A stretch of 64,000 bases of DNA from Chelonoidis abingdonii (GCF_003597395.2 NC_133769.1:49307675-49371674); one strand, 5' to 3'; shown: positions 32,486 through 45,798, counted from the first letter of the stretch. Notes: a model not told the origin generated them from the sequence alone. A program made the numbers and translations.

Positions 32486-35440
32486 CCTAAGTGAGATGAA
32501 CAGGAACAGTTTATGCCTCTTTCAAAACTACTGTTTCAGACTCTGCAAATTCAGACAGACATCACTTCATTGGTTACATTTGGCTTATACTTTGACTTTT
32601 TTTAGTTAGACTCTCTTTTTTTAAAAAAAATCTTAGATTTTGGAACACAAGATGGCAGGTCAGGAGCAGGTATGCCTTCCTTCCCCTCCTTTTTCCTCTT
32701 AACTTGAGCCCTTGGTCTTGATGATCTGACCATGCAAGGCAATGGAAACCTAAAGAAGCTAGACTTCACAAATGTTTTGGAGCTAAAAGCAATTCTCATC
32801 TTGTTAAAGCATCTTCTCCCTATATAAGCTGTATAAAAGAAAAGCATGATCCAGGTTTCAGTGGTGAATACTACTGCACTATTATATCAGTTGACCACAA
32901 AATATACCAGGAAGCATTCCAGCTCTGGAAATAGCAAAGATGAGTTGTATGAAGACCATACTATCTGTCTTTTTTTGTGGATGATGGACTATAAGTGTCC
33001 AATATAAATGTTCCCTGAAGAGTTCTTTCAGTCATAAGAAACATCTCAATCTCTGAGCTGTCCAATAGAATAAATATCAAATATCACTAAATCTGCTCCT
33101 GGAAGGGAAGGTTTTTATTCCCTAAATCATGCCTTTTTATTGCATTGGAGCAAGAAGAGTCTCAAGGCTTTCTCTCTAGTGAAAAGGGGTACAAAATGCA
33201 CACTGTATTTCAGTTCAGTGTTGCCTTTTAGATTGGAATAAGTGGTTGCCACATACTGGTATGCACTGCATATTCATTATTAGCCTTATCGGGGTGGATT
33301 CCTAATCAAGGAATGCACTTTGGAAATTGTCATGAAACTAATTTTAATACACTAGTTACTTTTTAGCTTGACCTGGAAGTCAGTATATAAGCTCCTTCTA
33401 TTAATGACTAGTTTGTGATACTATCCAGCCTCACCTCTGTTGTTTGCACAACAAGACTGCATATTTTAAAAGCCAGTTCTTAGATACTGAATTATAAAGC
33501 ATATCAATACTTAGAAGTAGTGCTGGATGGACAAAAATACCATCTGGAATACGTAGTTTGGTGTTGTGTATAGGTGCTGTTCGTTAAAAAATATATTCCT
33601 AGGTGCTCTGCCCCTCCAGAAAAGGCAAAACAAGACTCTTAAGTTAGCCTAAAGTTAAGCTTATATCTGTAAGTTTTTCAAAAAGGGAAAAAAAAGGCCT
33701 TGACATATAGTAGATTTTTTTTTCAAAAACAAACATTGAAAACCTGCTTAATCTATACTTAATCCAAAAGCAAACATTAGAAAGTATGAAAATGCACAGT
33801 CCAAGTCTCTCAACCCACCTTCACATTGCCTTTGTCCCCTCCTAACCTTCCACCTTGTGCATCTGATTCACTGTGCATGTAAAATGAAAAAAGATTTTGA
33901 TGGCATTTTGGGAGGGTTTAAAATGACATCTTAAATTTATTAAATCCACTTTCTTGCCATAGTTTGTCTTTGGAATCAAGGAATATTGCTTTAATTGTGT
34001 ACATGTATCTAGTATACTGTCACGCTTCCCCATGACTCCTAGACTATCTACTGTTGGTGTAGTCCCAGTTGTGGTAACAGTATCTTCTGTATCTTTCAGT
34101 ACTATACAGTTGTTACATTTGAAACTCCATTTACTTTCAAGAATTACCTTGAACAGTCACTTCTTGTGTAGAAATAGAAAACCTTGTCACCTTTTCTTCA
34201 GTCTCCAGTACCACTCCAGATTCTTGGATAATGTTCCAGGCTGCAGATCTTTTCTGCCATCAGCTGTTCATTCCCCAAAGTAGCACCAAGTATAAACTAT
34301 GATCTTGAAAGATCTCCGCCATGGGTGCAACTCAGTGCAGGACCATTTATGGAATGACTGCATTTGAAGAGCTCTAGAGCCACCTGAACATCAGTCGCTC
34401 TCTAGCAGCAACTCCTTGCTCCTGTTTGATGTCTGTTACTGGATCTTAATGCAGTGGTACCCTCAAGCAGCTCCTGCAGGGATCAGAGGAACAACTGAGG
34501 ATCATGTGGCCACCACTCCAATCCTGCCTTTACCAATTTTCAGTGGCTCATCTCATCAGTGCAAGAGTGCAGGAAGCTGAATGAGAGGGCACCAAAATGC
34601 CCTCCAGAGCCAGCACATTGAAATCCTTGCAGATTTCCTTCCCTTCCTCTCTCAAACACTGCCCACCTAGGAGAAAAGACTCACTGCTTTATGCTTAAGG
34701 AAGAGGAAAGATGGATCACAGTCACAGGATTACTTGTTGGCCAAGGTACATGATGATTGTATACAGCTTAAATTTGCCTTTTTCTTTTCTTATAAAAGAT
34801 ATCTTAATTGACTGGTTACTTGTGTGTATTATGGTGAATTGGTGCTTATGAAAGAATTTGAAGAAGAATACAAAATAGAATGTGAAGTAATAGGGTAAAC
34901 CAAGTCTGGGGAGTACGTTCTTCAAGTTTGGGGGAAAAGTTGAGAGAGACAGCCAAACATATAGGTAGCAAATGTATCTGACAAGTAACTCTTCCCTGAT
35001 GGAAATTAAGCCTTTAGTGGAATCAGAAATTCCATATTTCCTTTCATGGAGTCAAATACAAAAGTTTTTATAGAGATCCTGTCGGTAGATACTTCCACCT
35101 TAAGACTTACCAGGAGAAGAATCTTTCCAGTTGGAGAAGCCTTAAGGTAATTTATTTGCTCCTCAGGGCATGCTTGTTAGATCATGGCTACTCAAAAGCC
35201 AAAGTCAATTATGTTTGGCCAGGAAATATTATTGGTTCAGAGACTTATATTTAACTATACCCATCTCAAGTCTTGCAACTGGCTGTTTCAAAAGATGGGT
35301 ACCAGAAAGTTTTTATTTAAAGTTTTCAGTTCTTATGGCAAGTGTCTGAGATTTTTTTTACTTGAAAAAGTGATTGTAAAAATGGAACTTCTGTTTAACT
35401 GAAGAAATTTAAGAAGTTCATGTAGATATAATACTTAAAT
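32486..35440. other. Intronic DNA, nothing recognised
   Basis: AT-rich sequence without a repeat family or exon that I can support. Stretches such as 34320-34700 are less AT-rich, with no clear coding signature. Confidence 0.4.
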
Positions 35441-35457
35441 TGTCCAAGTTTTGTTAG

Positions 35458-37032
35458 TGGGGCTGTCAATTAATCACAGTTAACTCACGCGATTAACTAA
35501 AAAAGATTAATCACACTGTTAAACAGTAGAATACTAATTGAAATTTAATAAATATTTTGGATGTTTTTCTATATTTTCAAATGTATTGATTTCTATTATA
35601 ATATGGAATACAAAATGTACAGTGCTCACTTTATTACAAATATTTGCATGTAAAAATGATAAAAGAAATAGTATTTTTCAATTCACCTCATACAAGTACT
35701 GTAGTGCAATCACTTTATCATGAAACTGTAATTTACAAATGTAGAATTTTTTTGTTACATAACAGCATTCAAAAACAAAACAATGTAAAACCTTAGAGCC
35801 TATAAGTCCACTCAGTCCTACTCCTTGTTCAGTCAATCGCTAAGACAAACAAGTTTGTTTGCATTCGTGAGGGATACTGCTGCCCACTTTTTATTTACAA
35901 TGTCACCTGAAAGTGAGAACAGGTGTTTGCATGGAACTTTTGTAGCTGGCGTTATAAGGTGTTTACGTGCCAGATTCGTATACCCCTTCATGCTTCAGCC
36001 ACCATTCCAGAGGACATGCTTCCATGCTGATGACACTCGTTTAAAAAAAATGCGTTAATTTTTGACTGAACTCCTTGGGAGAGAATTGTATGTCTCCTGT
36101 TCTCTCTTACCTGCGTTCTGCTATATATTTCATGTTAGAGCAGTCTCGGATGATGACCCAGCACATGTTCATTTTAAGAAAACTTTCACAGCAGATTTGA
36201 CAAAATGCAAAGAAGGTACCAATGTGAGATTTCTAAGGATAGCTACAGAACTTGACCTAAGGTTTAAGAATCTGAAGCTCTCTCCAAAATCTGAGAGGGA
36301 TGAGGTGTGGAGCATGCTTTCATAAATTTTGAGAGCAGCACTCCAATGCAGAAACTACAGAACCCGAACCACCAAAAAAGAAAATCAGCCTTCTGCTGGT
36401 GGCATCTGACTCAGATGATGAAAATGAACATGTGCCAGTCTGCTCTGCTTTGGATCATTATTGAGCAGAACCCGTTATCAGCATGGATGCATGTCATCTG
36501 GAATGATGGTCGAAGCATGAAGGGACATATGACTCTTTAGCACATCTGGTATCTTGTGACACCAGCTACAACAGTGCTTTGCGAACACCTGTTCTCACTT
36601 TCAGGTGACATTGTAAACAAAAGCAGGCAGTATTATCTCCTGCAAATTGTAACCAAACTGATTTATCTGAGCGATTGGCTGAAGTAGCACTGAATGGACT
36701 TGTGGGCTCTAAAGTTTGATATTGTTTTATTTTTGAATGCAGTTATTTTTTGTACGTAATTCAACATTTGTAAGTTCAACTTTCATGATAAAGAGATTGC
36801 ACTACACTTTGTACTAGGTGAATTTAAAAATACTGGTTTTGTTTTTTCAGTGCAAATATTTGTAATAAAAAAAAATAAAGTGAGCACTGTACACTTGGTA
36901 TTCTACGTTGTAAGTGAAATCAATGTATTTGAAAATGTTGAAAACATCCAAAATATTTAAATAAATGGTATTCTATTATTGTTTAACAATGTGATTAAGT
37001 GCGATTAATTTTTTAATCGCATGACAGCCCTA
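35458..37032 (+). mobile_element. Foldback hAT transposon relic
   Basis: Ends TGGGGCTGTCAATTAATC and GATTAA...TGACAGCCCTA are inverted, with flanks TTTGTTAG (35450-35457) and ATTGTTAG (37033-37040) matching 7 of 8. The similarity between the ends is not limited to the termini. About 35458-36034 is the reverse complement of about 36474-37032, including transposase 3' coding sequence (for example CACCTGAAAGTGAGAACAGG on the left, CCTGTTCTCACTTTCAGGTG on the right). The spacer of about 440 bases holds more transposase sequence in the + orientation. Confidence 0.9.
36062..36720 (+). pseudogene. hAT transposase C-terminal remnant (ZBED-like)
   Basis: Visible pieces, in shifting frames, are VSDDDPAHVHFKKTF and RFLRIATELDLRFKNLK near 36150-36280, KKKI and LLLVASDSDDENEHVP near 36380-36435, then CHLEWWSKHEGTYDSLAHL near 36490-36548. 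These belong to the hAT dimerisation (hATC) end of the ZBED1-like transposase group. The N-terminal BED finger and most of the catalytic region are missing. Stops and indels make it inactive. Confidence 0.7.
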
Positions 37033-38454
37033 ATTGTTAGGTTCCTTTTTTTGTATCTGAACTTGCTTGTAATAAAAAAGATGCTGCTTAATCAGCTAAT
37101 CTGCTTTCCATGTGTATTCAGAATCATAACTGTTAATTTTACTGACTAAAATAAGTTTTACTAATGTTTGGTTTTGTCAGGGCTGGAGAACCAGTACGAC
37201 TCTAGAAGAGCGAACAAAATTCTGTTCTTGCTGTGCATGATCAACTGAGTTGTTGAGACAGCTCTTCTTGGAGAATCTTCGTTGTTGACATGTTAGCCAG
37301 AAAGAAATTCTGTTTTATCTTCAGGTCCATATGGAGTTTACACGTCTAACTGTTTAAAAACTTATTTTTAAAGCAAACTGTTTTCATCTGAATCAGAGAT
37401 GACAAACACTGAGCTCCATGAATCATTTATTACCAAGTTGCACTCTGAATAGAACCACACTTTAAATATCTCCCCACTCTACTTCAAAGGGTTACTTTTT
37501 AACTTGACTTTGGCATACGATTATGGGAGGAAGTTGAGAGAACCTTTTCGGATTGCAATGTTTTGGCGCTCCATATTGGTTGAAGGGGAGGGAAGGTATC
37601 TAAGTATCTAGGATGTCTTTAGGTAAATTGACTGCTTGCTACGTGATAGAACTTGAGTGAAGTGAGATGTAATGAAGAGATCAGAAATCTAGTTGCAGGA
37701 AAGAACTAGAGTGATGAAATACCAATTAATATCAAATGAAGGAGAGAAGAAATAATGGAGGAAAGACTACTGAAAAATCTAAAACACAGAATAAAACCCT
37801 TGACAGAAGACGAAAAGAGGAATTCTGTAAAGAAAATAATCCAGTAAAAACCCAGTATTTAAAATAGAAGAACTAATCTGAGAGATCTGAAGAGAGAGAC
37901 TCAAATAGGAGATAAAAAAAAAAATAATAATGTTAAGGAAAAGATTGAGAAGTAAGAACAACTATTTTTATATAGCAATTCTTGACAAAATGTGGCTCTG
38001 AAAATTTTAGGTATGTGGCAAATATTATCGAGACAAATTTATCCAGCATTTTCTTGTCTCTGATGTTTTTAAATCTCAGAAAGAAAAGATACATTTTCAG
38101 TTTTTGCTGGGCGTGTATAACTCATTCTTTAGTTATCCTTTTTGAGAGACTGCAAAAAATTTTGCCTTTTGCTAGCATTTTCCTGAACAAGGTATTGTGT
38201 ATTTCCTTAATCATATACTGAATTCATTAATATAATATTGAACCGAGTCAGTGTGTTGAATAGGCTCGTTTTTGTTAATATCTCACACTTGAGGATGCCA
38301 ACTTAATTATAAAGAACCCAGTGGTTATGCAGAATTGAGTTAGATGACATCCAAAATGCACACTTTTACCCTGTTAATGTCCATCAGTATCTATTTGAAA
38401 AAGGAATAAAATACCAACCAATTCAAGTGTTTAACATGCAAAATCTAGAATTTT

Positions 38455-38590
38455 AAAGTAAGCTCTTTGGGGTAGGGACCCTCTTTATTCTGTGTTTGTA
38501 TAGTGCCTAGAACACTGGAGTCTTGGTCCATGACTGAGGTTCCTGCTTGCTACACTGTACAAATAATTTATAATTATAATAAAGTTAATT
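38455..38590 (+). repeat. L2/MIR-like 3' tail fragment, sense
   Basis: GTAAGCTCTTTGGGGTAGGG, then TGTATAGTGCCTAGAACACT and CTTGGTCCATGACTGAGGTT, followed by an AATAATTTATAATTATAATA tail. This is the clearest copy of the tail family in the window. Confidence 0.6.
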
Positions 38591-39483
38591 TTGACATTTG
38601 AAAATATAAAACTGTAGAGAAAATAATTAAAATAGCCAGTGATGTAACAGGTCATTATGTATTCTGTCCTCTTGAAGGTTGAGGTCCTAATACTTGAGTG
38701 CCGCCTATAGTTGTGTACATAAATCTGAATGTGTACCTATATGCACCCACAAATTGAGTTTGACATCGAACTAACCAGTATGCAGGCACAGTTATATGCA
38801 CGTTTAGAAACAATTTTGAGGATTACTAAAAATGTTTTCCATAATCTGGTTTGAAAGTTTTTTCTTAAATGTGATGTTTCTTGTGGGGAGTGCAGTGGTG
38901 GTAGGGGGAAGCTTTCATTTAAAAGTTGTTTAGTTAGCAAGGTGTGTTTTCAGGTTGCTTGGTTAATGTGCAAGTTTTAGAAAAAATTGCATAACACTTT
39001 AATTTCAGCAGGAAATATTTATTGCTACTGATAAGATTGCAGCAAGTCTGCACTACCATATAATAATTTCAGAGACCTTGACATTATCATTCTGTGATCA
39101 TTAACTTAGTCAAATGGCAAACAGCACACAGTTCAGTAAAGGTAAATAGCCTGGGAAAAGTGTTACATTTTTGAATCAGATCATAAATTTAACCATAAAT
39201 AGCGCTGCAGCAGAGAGGTACGTCAATTAAAGTTTAATATTGTATTTCACTAAAGATCTTTGATCTACTGAAGTCAGCTGATTTTTACATTATATTTAAT
39301 TAATGACCCTTTTAGGATTTCTTATTCTAGAGATATGAACCCAGGACAAAATGACAAACATTTTATTTAGATAATTTCTGCAGCACCTATTCTGGAGCAT
39401 ATCTGTGCAATACAATAAAGATTAAATGCTAAAAATTGGATGGAAAATACATCCACTCAAATACCATACACAAGTAGTGTCCC

Positions 39484-40199
39484 TGTAGCGGGGTGGTCAT
39501 CCCGCTCAGGTCCAGAGGGGTTTAAAACAGCCCTAGGAGGGGGCTGTGGCTGGAAAAAGCAGCTTTTAGGCTGGGCTGATTGAGGGAAGTGGCTGCAGCT
39601 GGGGCCATGCCCCAAACAGACCCAGCTGGTCCTATAAAGGCAGAGAAGCCAGGGGCAGACAGGGAGTCTCCCTCTACCTGTAGAGGGGAAAGGGTCTGGC
39701 TGCAGGGAGCTAGAGACAGGGTACCTGAGTGGAGCAGGGCTGGGGACAGGCAGAGGAGCTGGGAAGCTCCAGCCTGGAAAGCCCCAGGCCATGGCCTAGC
39801 ACAAGGCCAACAGGTACTGGGGGTTGCAGAGGGCACCCCAGGGGTAGGTCAAGGAAGCAGGTCCAAACTCAACCTTGCCAGTGATGAGTAGGCTGATACT
39901 GCAGTCTGCCCCAGGGCCTGGGGCTAGACAATGACTTGAAGTAGCCGTATACTGAGGCGAGCTGGGGATAGTGGGTGGGGGGTTCCCCTGGGAGGGGGAG
40001 ACCCTGAGAGAAAGGGGTTATGGCCAGAGGGCAGCACCTCAGGTAAAAGGGGCACCGGGTCGAGGGAGGGACATGGGGGCCAACAGCAAGAGACAGGTGG
40101 CTCACAGGCCTGTAAGAGGGCTCGCCGGAGGCTGGAAATCAAGCTAATTCTCTGAGAGACCAGCAGGAGGCACTGCAGGGGTGAGTCCACACTCTTACA
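39484..40199. mobile_element. Solo LTR with 5-bp duplication
   Basis: It starts TGTAGCGGGGTGGTCATCCC and ends CTCTTACA, satisfying the TG...CA rule. GTCCC is duplicated at 39479-39483 and 40200-40204. It contains a TATAAAG-like motif near 39634 and GGTACTGGGGGTTGCAGAGG. No retroviral genes accompany it, so it is a recombination product of a former LTR retroelement. I recognise the family from turtles. Confidence 0.85.
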
Positions 40200-41199
40200 G
40201 TCCCCAAGCCCAAAATAATTTTGAACTAGAAAAAAACCACCCCTAAAGCAGTGTGGAAATACATAAACAAAAGGGAGCCCAAGAAGATCAGTCAGGCACA
40301 TGAGACATGGATAGGGTCTTTAAATGTAGCTAGTGAGATTGGCTTTGCTGGCCTCCACTGGGAAACAGTTTTACACTTTGAATATTCAAGGGACTTATCT
40401 CATACTGACTGAACCATGGGACCACCAGACCAACTCCCATTGGTCGTAATTTCTCAGCAGGGTGATAAGAGTGGATGGCCTGATTTTTTACAGGTGGTAG
40501 TTATCTGCAGCTCCCATTGAAGTCAAGGAATGGAAATGGTTGATAGTGGTGAGGGAAAATAAATCTAATTTTAAATAAAATTAATTAAAGTACCTTAAAA
40601 CTGCACCTTATAGTGAGAAACAAACAATAGAAGGCATGTACCTGGTCTCTTCCCATTCTTGTCAAAAAGGTCAAGATTATTGTTGTTTAACATAATATGT
40701 GCTGGATGCCTTAGGGTAGAACTCAGTTAGCTGTGATCAGGACAGTATGCAAAAATAAATGAATAGTTGTACCAAAACCCGTTCAGACACATGATTTAAA
40801 CAGCATTCTGACACTTATAAAATATTGCTTGTTCTACTAGGCCAACAGTTCATGTGTGACTGAAAGTACCCCTGTATTAACACACTATGTACTACTGTAA
40901 TTATATTTGAAAACTAATAACTTGCTAGTCAGTAATATGGTGAAATGTATGTGACAACATTATGTGTAAAGTTATGAATTCCTCCTTTATGATAGCACAG
41001 GTTCAAACCCAGACAGCCCTGACTAGGCAAAAATTGTTAAACAGTTCAAAACAAAAGATATGTTTTCCTCAATTTACATGCATATAAATAGTAAACAGTC
41101 CTTGAGATAGCAAGTGAGGGAAATGACAGGAGAGAAGGCAAATCTGCATTTCAGCAGACATAGGGGAGAAAAAAGAGCATAGAGCAACCTTCACCACCA

Positions 41200-41935
41200 G
41201 TTTTTACTGTTTGAATAAACTTTGCATTGAGGGGTAATCCTCAGGAGAATCCACTTCAAAGGGTGACTGGACTGTAAAAGTGAAGGGACGAAAACACCCC
41301 AAGGTGTATTTCCCTATCTCTCTCACTAAGAAGACAAAAGAACCAGCCCTTTGGCTTTAGGGGTGGTCCTGACCTGATCGTTTGATCAGCAACGTTGTAA
41401 GGATTTTACCTTGAACCAAGTCTAGCTTGTTAAGTATTCGCTACTAGAAAGCATTTTATCTTTTTCTCTTGTAAACATTTTTGCCTTTAATACCTTATTC
41501 TTGTACTCACTCAATCTCTCTCTTCGTAGTTAAATAAATTTTCTTATTTTAAATCAAAACTAACCCAGTATTGTGTTTAAACTGAACAGTTTAAGTAACT
41601 CCAGTTAAAGTAGCAAATTGTCAAATATTGACCCCTTAAAGAGAGAGTTGGACAGTGCAGAATACACGTTTTGAGGGAAATTTGGGACTTGGAGTTTGGG
41701 GGGGGGTCAAACTGCAGGTAGTAATCGTGGCTGGTGGAAGTCGTACTATGACTGGTCTGTTGCTGACTAGCTGTTGGGGTCAGAACTGCTGTGCCAGGGT
41801 TGTAGCTATACACTCGGGTGACCTGCATGCTGTGAGGCTGTTTGTGAGTGGGGCAGGTTAGACGCTACAACAGCAAAGCGTTGTGAGGCACTCAGGGTTA
41901 CGGACCAGGCAGTGACACAACCTTTCACTGGTCTG
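41200..41935 (+). mobile_element. Probable LTR fragment
   Basis: Contains a region typical of LTR 3' halves: GTAAACATTTTTGCCTTTAA, AGTTAAATAAATTTTCTTAT (polyadenylation-like) and a later G-rich stretch ending near GGCAGTGACACAACC. Borders and duplication were not resolved. Confidence 0.4.
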
Positions 41936-42049
41936 GATTGTACCCCAGAATGTGACATCATGCTAATGTCAGGATTTCTGGATCATATCATGTATAGTGC
42001 CTTAATGACATTATACAAGATCACTGCTTGCTCAGCTATAGTCTGTCCA

Positions 42050-42400
42050 ACAATAACAGCTGCTTCAAAGGAAATGAACAGAACGGGGCAATCATCAAGT
42101 GATCCATCTCAACATCTGGCACTCAGAGGCCTAGGGACACCTAGAGCATGGGGTTGCATCCATGGCCATCTTGACTAATAGCCATTGATGGATCTATCTT
42201 CCATGACCTTATCTAATTATTTTTTGAATTCATATGTAGTTTTCGCCTTCATAACATCCCCTGGCAATGCATTCCACACGTTGACTGTGCAATGTGTCAA
42301 ATGCGGGTGTGAAGAATTTATGTTGAAAACACAAAATGTGAAGTAATCAGTATTTTCGTGGAGAAGACTTTTTTTTCCCTTTGTGTCCCAGTTCATCGCT
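42050..42400 (-). mobile_element. CR1 LINE 3' end, antisense
   Basis: Plus-strand landmarks are GGCAATCATCAAGTGATCCA, CTAATAGCCATTGATGGATC and CTGGCAATGCATTCCACACG, matching the CR1 fragment at 880-1675 in the same orientation. Confidence 0.75.
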
Positions 42401-43239
42401 GTGTGTGCCACCCCTCTCTTTGAAAATCCCTATACACCTATATGCCCCCCCCCCTCATTCTCAGCATAGGCCACTATGCATCTGACAAATTCATACCCAT
42501 CTTACACATAATGCCCTACTTCTGTCTTCATCATTTATTTTTGTGTGTGGCTATCCATGTCCACAAACCCTTTCCAACCTCCTTTGTTAATTTTGCATTT
42601 CCTGGACCCTTGCATGCAACACACCACATGCTTCCATCCATCTCCCAGTCCTATGAAGTCCTCTTCCTCTTGAAAATATTAAGAAATTTCTTCACATTTT
42701 TTAAAAAATAGTATGTAGACATTTTCAAATGTTTACAAATGGGAGGGCAGAGGAATGCTGAGGGGGGGCGTAGAAGCAACCAGAGAACGGAAGATATGAA
42801 GGAGGCTCAGGTTTATAAGGAGACGTGCAGGGAGCTAGAATAACAGGCTGCGTGTGTTGGGGCCAGGTTTGCCAGCCATAGAAAGGACCTCCTTAGAAGA
42901 GCTATAATGTCCATTTTTTAGCAAACTTTACTGCAAGACTTCCTCTTTCCTTCCTATCTTGTTCCAGCAATAGTCAGGGAAACGATAGACTTCTAGCAAA
43001 TGATTCCTATGAGCAGAGCTTATAGTTCCATTAGGAAAGCATTTTCTTTAACTGACGGTCCTGCTTTGGATTACCAGAGCTTTTCTCAGTATTTTACAAG
43101 GCTGCTTCTTGTGAACCTGAACTTGTCTGTACAACAAAGGTAGTAGACAGGTGATTTGTTAAGCTGGCTGTAGTTAAGGAATGGAGCAAAGGAATCTGTG
43201 TGGCCTGGGTCTTTTGGTCTCCTTCCTGAAGTATAGCAG

Positions 43240-44285
43240 GCCATCCCGTGTATTTTGACATTTACAGGTCCATCCTTTTCAGAAAAAAAATGGACAATAG
43301 GCTGCATAGCCTGAAAGATTCCAGGGCAGTACTGAAGTTGCTTGGAATTTACACACCAGCAACAGAAGTGATTCTGGCCTCAGCAGGCTGTCAGATAATC
43401 AGTGTTTTATTCCTCGGCCCCAAGACCTGCTGAGAAAAAGAAGGAGGAATTACAGGAGGCTACCACTGCGCTCATCTGCAACCACAAGTTTCTCTCAACC
43501 AGCAGTCTAGTCTAAATATGCATTTGGACAGATATGTCAAGGGTGGCATACCAGTACTTACAGACCAATTTGTTCCTGTGCATATTTTTCCGATCATCTG
43601 TGCCATTTTCTTTGTGCTTAGACTCGCATCACATCGGATTGCTGGGTCCCTAAGCATGTTGGATCTGAGAGATTCTCTTCAATTTCAGCATTCCACCCTC
43701 CAGTGAGTAATAGATTGCTTTTTTCCCAACGCCGTAAGTATTCGATTTCTTAAAAGGTTGGACAGGTTATATGCTTAGGTGTGAGAATCTGTTTCCCCAT
43801 AGGATCTCAGACTCATCCTAACAAAGTTAATAGGGCCTGCCTTTGAACCTCTCATGGTTTGCTCCCTACTCCACCTGTCTATGAAAGTGGCATTTCTGGT
43901 TGCAATGATCTCAGCAAGGAAAGTGGTTGAATTGAGATCCTGGGTTTTAGAGCCTCCTTATACACTTTTCCATGAGGATAAAGCTTACCTCTTCCCGCAC
44001 CCAAAATTCTTGACAGAGGTGGTTTCCAATTTCCACATTAACGAGGCTATTTATTTGCCAATATTTTTCCTGAAGCCTTACACACACACAGATGAGCAGA
44101 AGCTTCATTTGTTTTACACGAGGCGAGCTTTAGCCTTCTACTTCGACCAGAGTAGGCCCTTTAGATCCTCGACACACTTATTTGTTAGAGTTGTGGACAG
44201 GGTGAAAGGTAAACCAGCTTCCACTCTCAATCTCCACCTGCATTCACTTGTGCTACCAGCCCACCCTCCTTCTGCTCTTTGAGTC
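43240..44285 (+). mobile_element. DIRS-like retrotransposon, copy B, internally deleted
   Basis: In order there is an ORF1 C-terminal piece (MDNRLHSLKDSRAVLKLLGI, 43291 on), the start of the RT domain (ITSDCWVPKHVG near 43625), then a jump to the tyrosine recombinase at about 43730. The central RT and RNase H are missing. The terminal repeats were not identified for this copy. Confidence 0.7.
43730..44285 (+). pseudogene. DIRS-like tyrosine recombinase N-terminal part, copy B
   Basis: The frame from 43854 is open for about 140 residues and reads HLSMKVAFLVAMISARKVVE, then PPYTLFHEDKAYLFPHPKFL, RRALAFYFDQSRPFRSS and DRVKGKPAS. These are core-binding and early catalytic parts of a DIRS-type tyrosine recombinase, the enzyme that integrates the circular intermediate. 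ARK/ARR after MIS is the expected site of the first catalytic Arg. The distal HxxR and Tyr are absent because the copy breaks off near 44285. Confidence 0.7.
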
Positions 44286-44862
44286 TGTCTGCTAAGAAGG
44301 GCACAGATGAAAAAAAATTGAGAACTAGGCTTAAGAACTTTAGAACTATTTCTTTTTTCATGAATTCAGGACACCTGGTTACATTTTTTTTAGCTGTAGT
44401 CTTGCCTTCCACTGCTTTTCAGGGTATAATTATTCAGAAACCATCCAATCCAGATATGAAACTTCCCTTTTCAAAGTCCTTACACTCTTTAAATAATATT
44501 ACATACATTTCAGGACTACCATCCTAAGTGTGGATTTCTCTTTGAACTTACTCTTCCTTGTATCTAGAAGTGGCAGGTGAGTGTGGTTCTTAGAGTAGTA
44601 GTACCTGAAAATATTTGGTGTGCATGTGCATGCACCCAAGACCAAAAGATTCATTACCCATGTCTGGTAGTCTATACTTGTGCTGCCTCATGCTCAAAAC
44701 AGAGACCATAAAATGCGGGATAGACCAACCACCTCCTCTGTTCTTCTCTGCTGCTCGTGGTCCAATACTTAACTCCTCAGCGTCCACAGCTTTGCTAGCA
44801 TTCCTGCCTTCCTAATCAGATTTTTGCTGTAAATCATTTACATTATTTATATAGTTTTAGAT

Positions 44863-45149
44863 CAGTGGTCCAGGGTCCCCTGGGGAGCTATGAGCAGGTT
44901 TCGGGGAACTGCCAAAATAAACCAGAGAGCAGTGCCAGTGTTAGACTCGCAGGGTCAAGGGCCGAAGCTGAAGCCCTAGCAACTTAGCTTTGCAGGGCAC
45001 CAGGCAATTAGCTGCTTGCTACCACCTAATGCCAACCCTGGCTTTTAATCTACTGGATATGCAAAAAAAACAGTTGTGGCCCAGGTGGCTGTAAAGTTTT
45101 TATAGACGTGTTGGGGGAGCTCAGAAAGAAAAAGGTTTGAGAACCTGTG
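44863..45149. mobile_element. hAT element in DIRS-like copy C leader
   Basis: Left end CAGTGGTCCAGGGTCC, right end GGTTTGAGAACCTGTG. Flanks TTTTAGAT (44855-44862) and GTTTAGAT (45150-45157) match at 7 of 8. Confidence 0.8.
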
Positions 45150-45494
45150 GTTTAGATGGTGTTTTGGGGATTAGGAGTTCTGTGCCATCCACCTAGTATG
45201 CCCAGGATACCTAGCTTCAAGTCCTGCATGGCCTGCCCCCAGGTCTTCCTAGCTAGTGATCCCCATGATTCTTGCTTACATTGTCTCAGGATGTGTCTTA
45301 CTCTTTTCAGGTATGAGATTTGCATTCTTTTCCAGCTTGAACACAACAATCCTGTGAATTCTGACTCTGAAGACATCTTATGGAGTTCTGCATAAGATCC
45401 CATTCTGACTCTGGGCATTCCAACCCACCTCCTCCCCCAGACCTGGTGCTTCATAACCCCAGATCGTCAGAGCCCAGGCCTAATCACTCTAGCA

Positions 45495-45798
45495 CAGTGG
45501 TGGGCAACCTGCGGCTCATCAGGGTAATTCGTTGGCAGGCTACCAGTTTGTTTACATTTGCATGGCTGCCCACAGCTCCCACTGGCCATGGTTCACCATT
45601 CCCGGAAAATGAGAACTGGGGGAGGCGGTGGCCAGCACATCCCTGCAGCCCGCACCATTTCCTGCAGCTCCCATTGGCTGGGAACGGCGAACTGCGGCCG
45701 CTGGAAGATGCGGGCAGACATGCAAATGTAAAAAAAAAACAAAAAACTGGCAGTCCACCAGCAGATTACCCTGACAGGCTGCAGGTTGCCCACCACTG
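45495..45798. mobile_element. hAT element with perfect 8-bp duplication
   Basis: Ends CAGTGGTGGGCAACCTGCGG and CTGCAGGTTGCCCACCACTG are inverted nearly exactly. CTCTAGCA flanks both sides (45487-45494, 45799-45806). The interior is palindromic around the CTCCCACTGGCCATGG and GCTCCCATTGGCTGGG blocks. Confidence 0.95.

Noticed and set aside
37170..37260. Candidate exon after TTTTGTCAG
   Set aside because: The downstream sequence lacks the TPIMYAAR-type motif expected for ASZ1 exon 5 and no conserved frame is present.
39457..40301. Open frames of 78-125 codons
   Set aside because: They lie in or overlap the solo LTR, which is non-coding.
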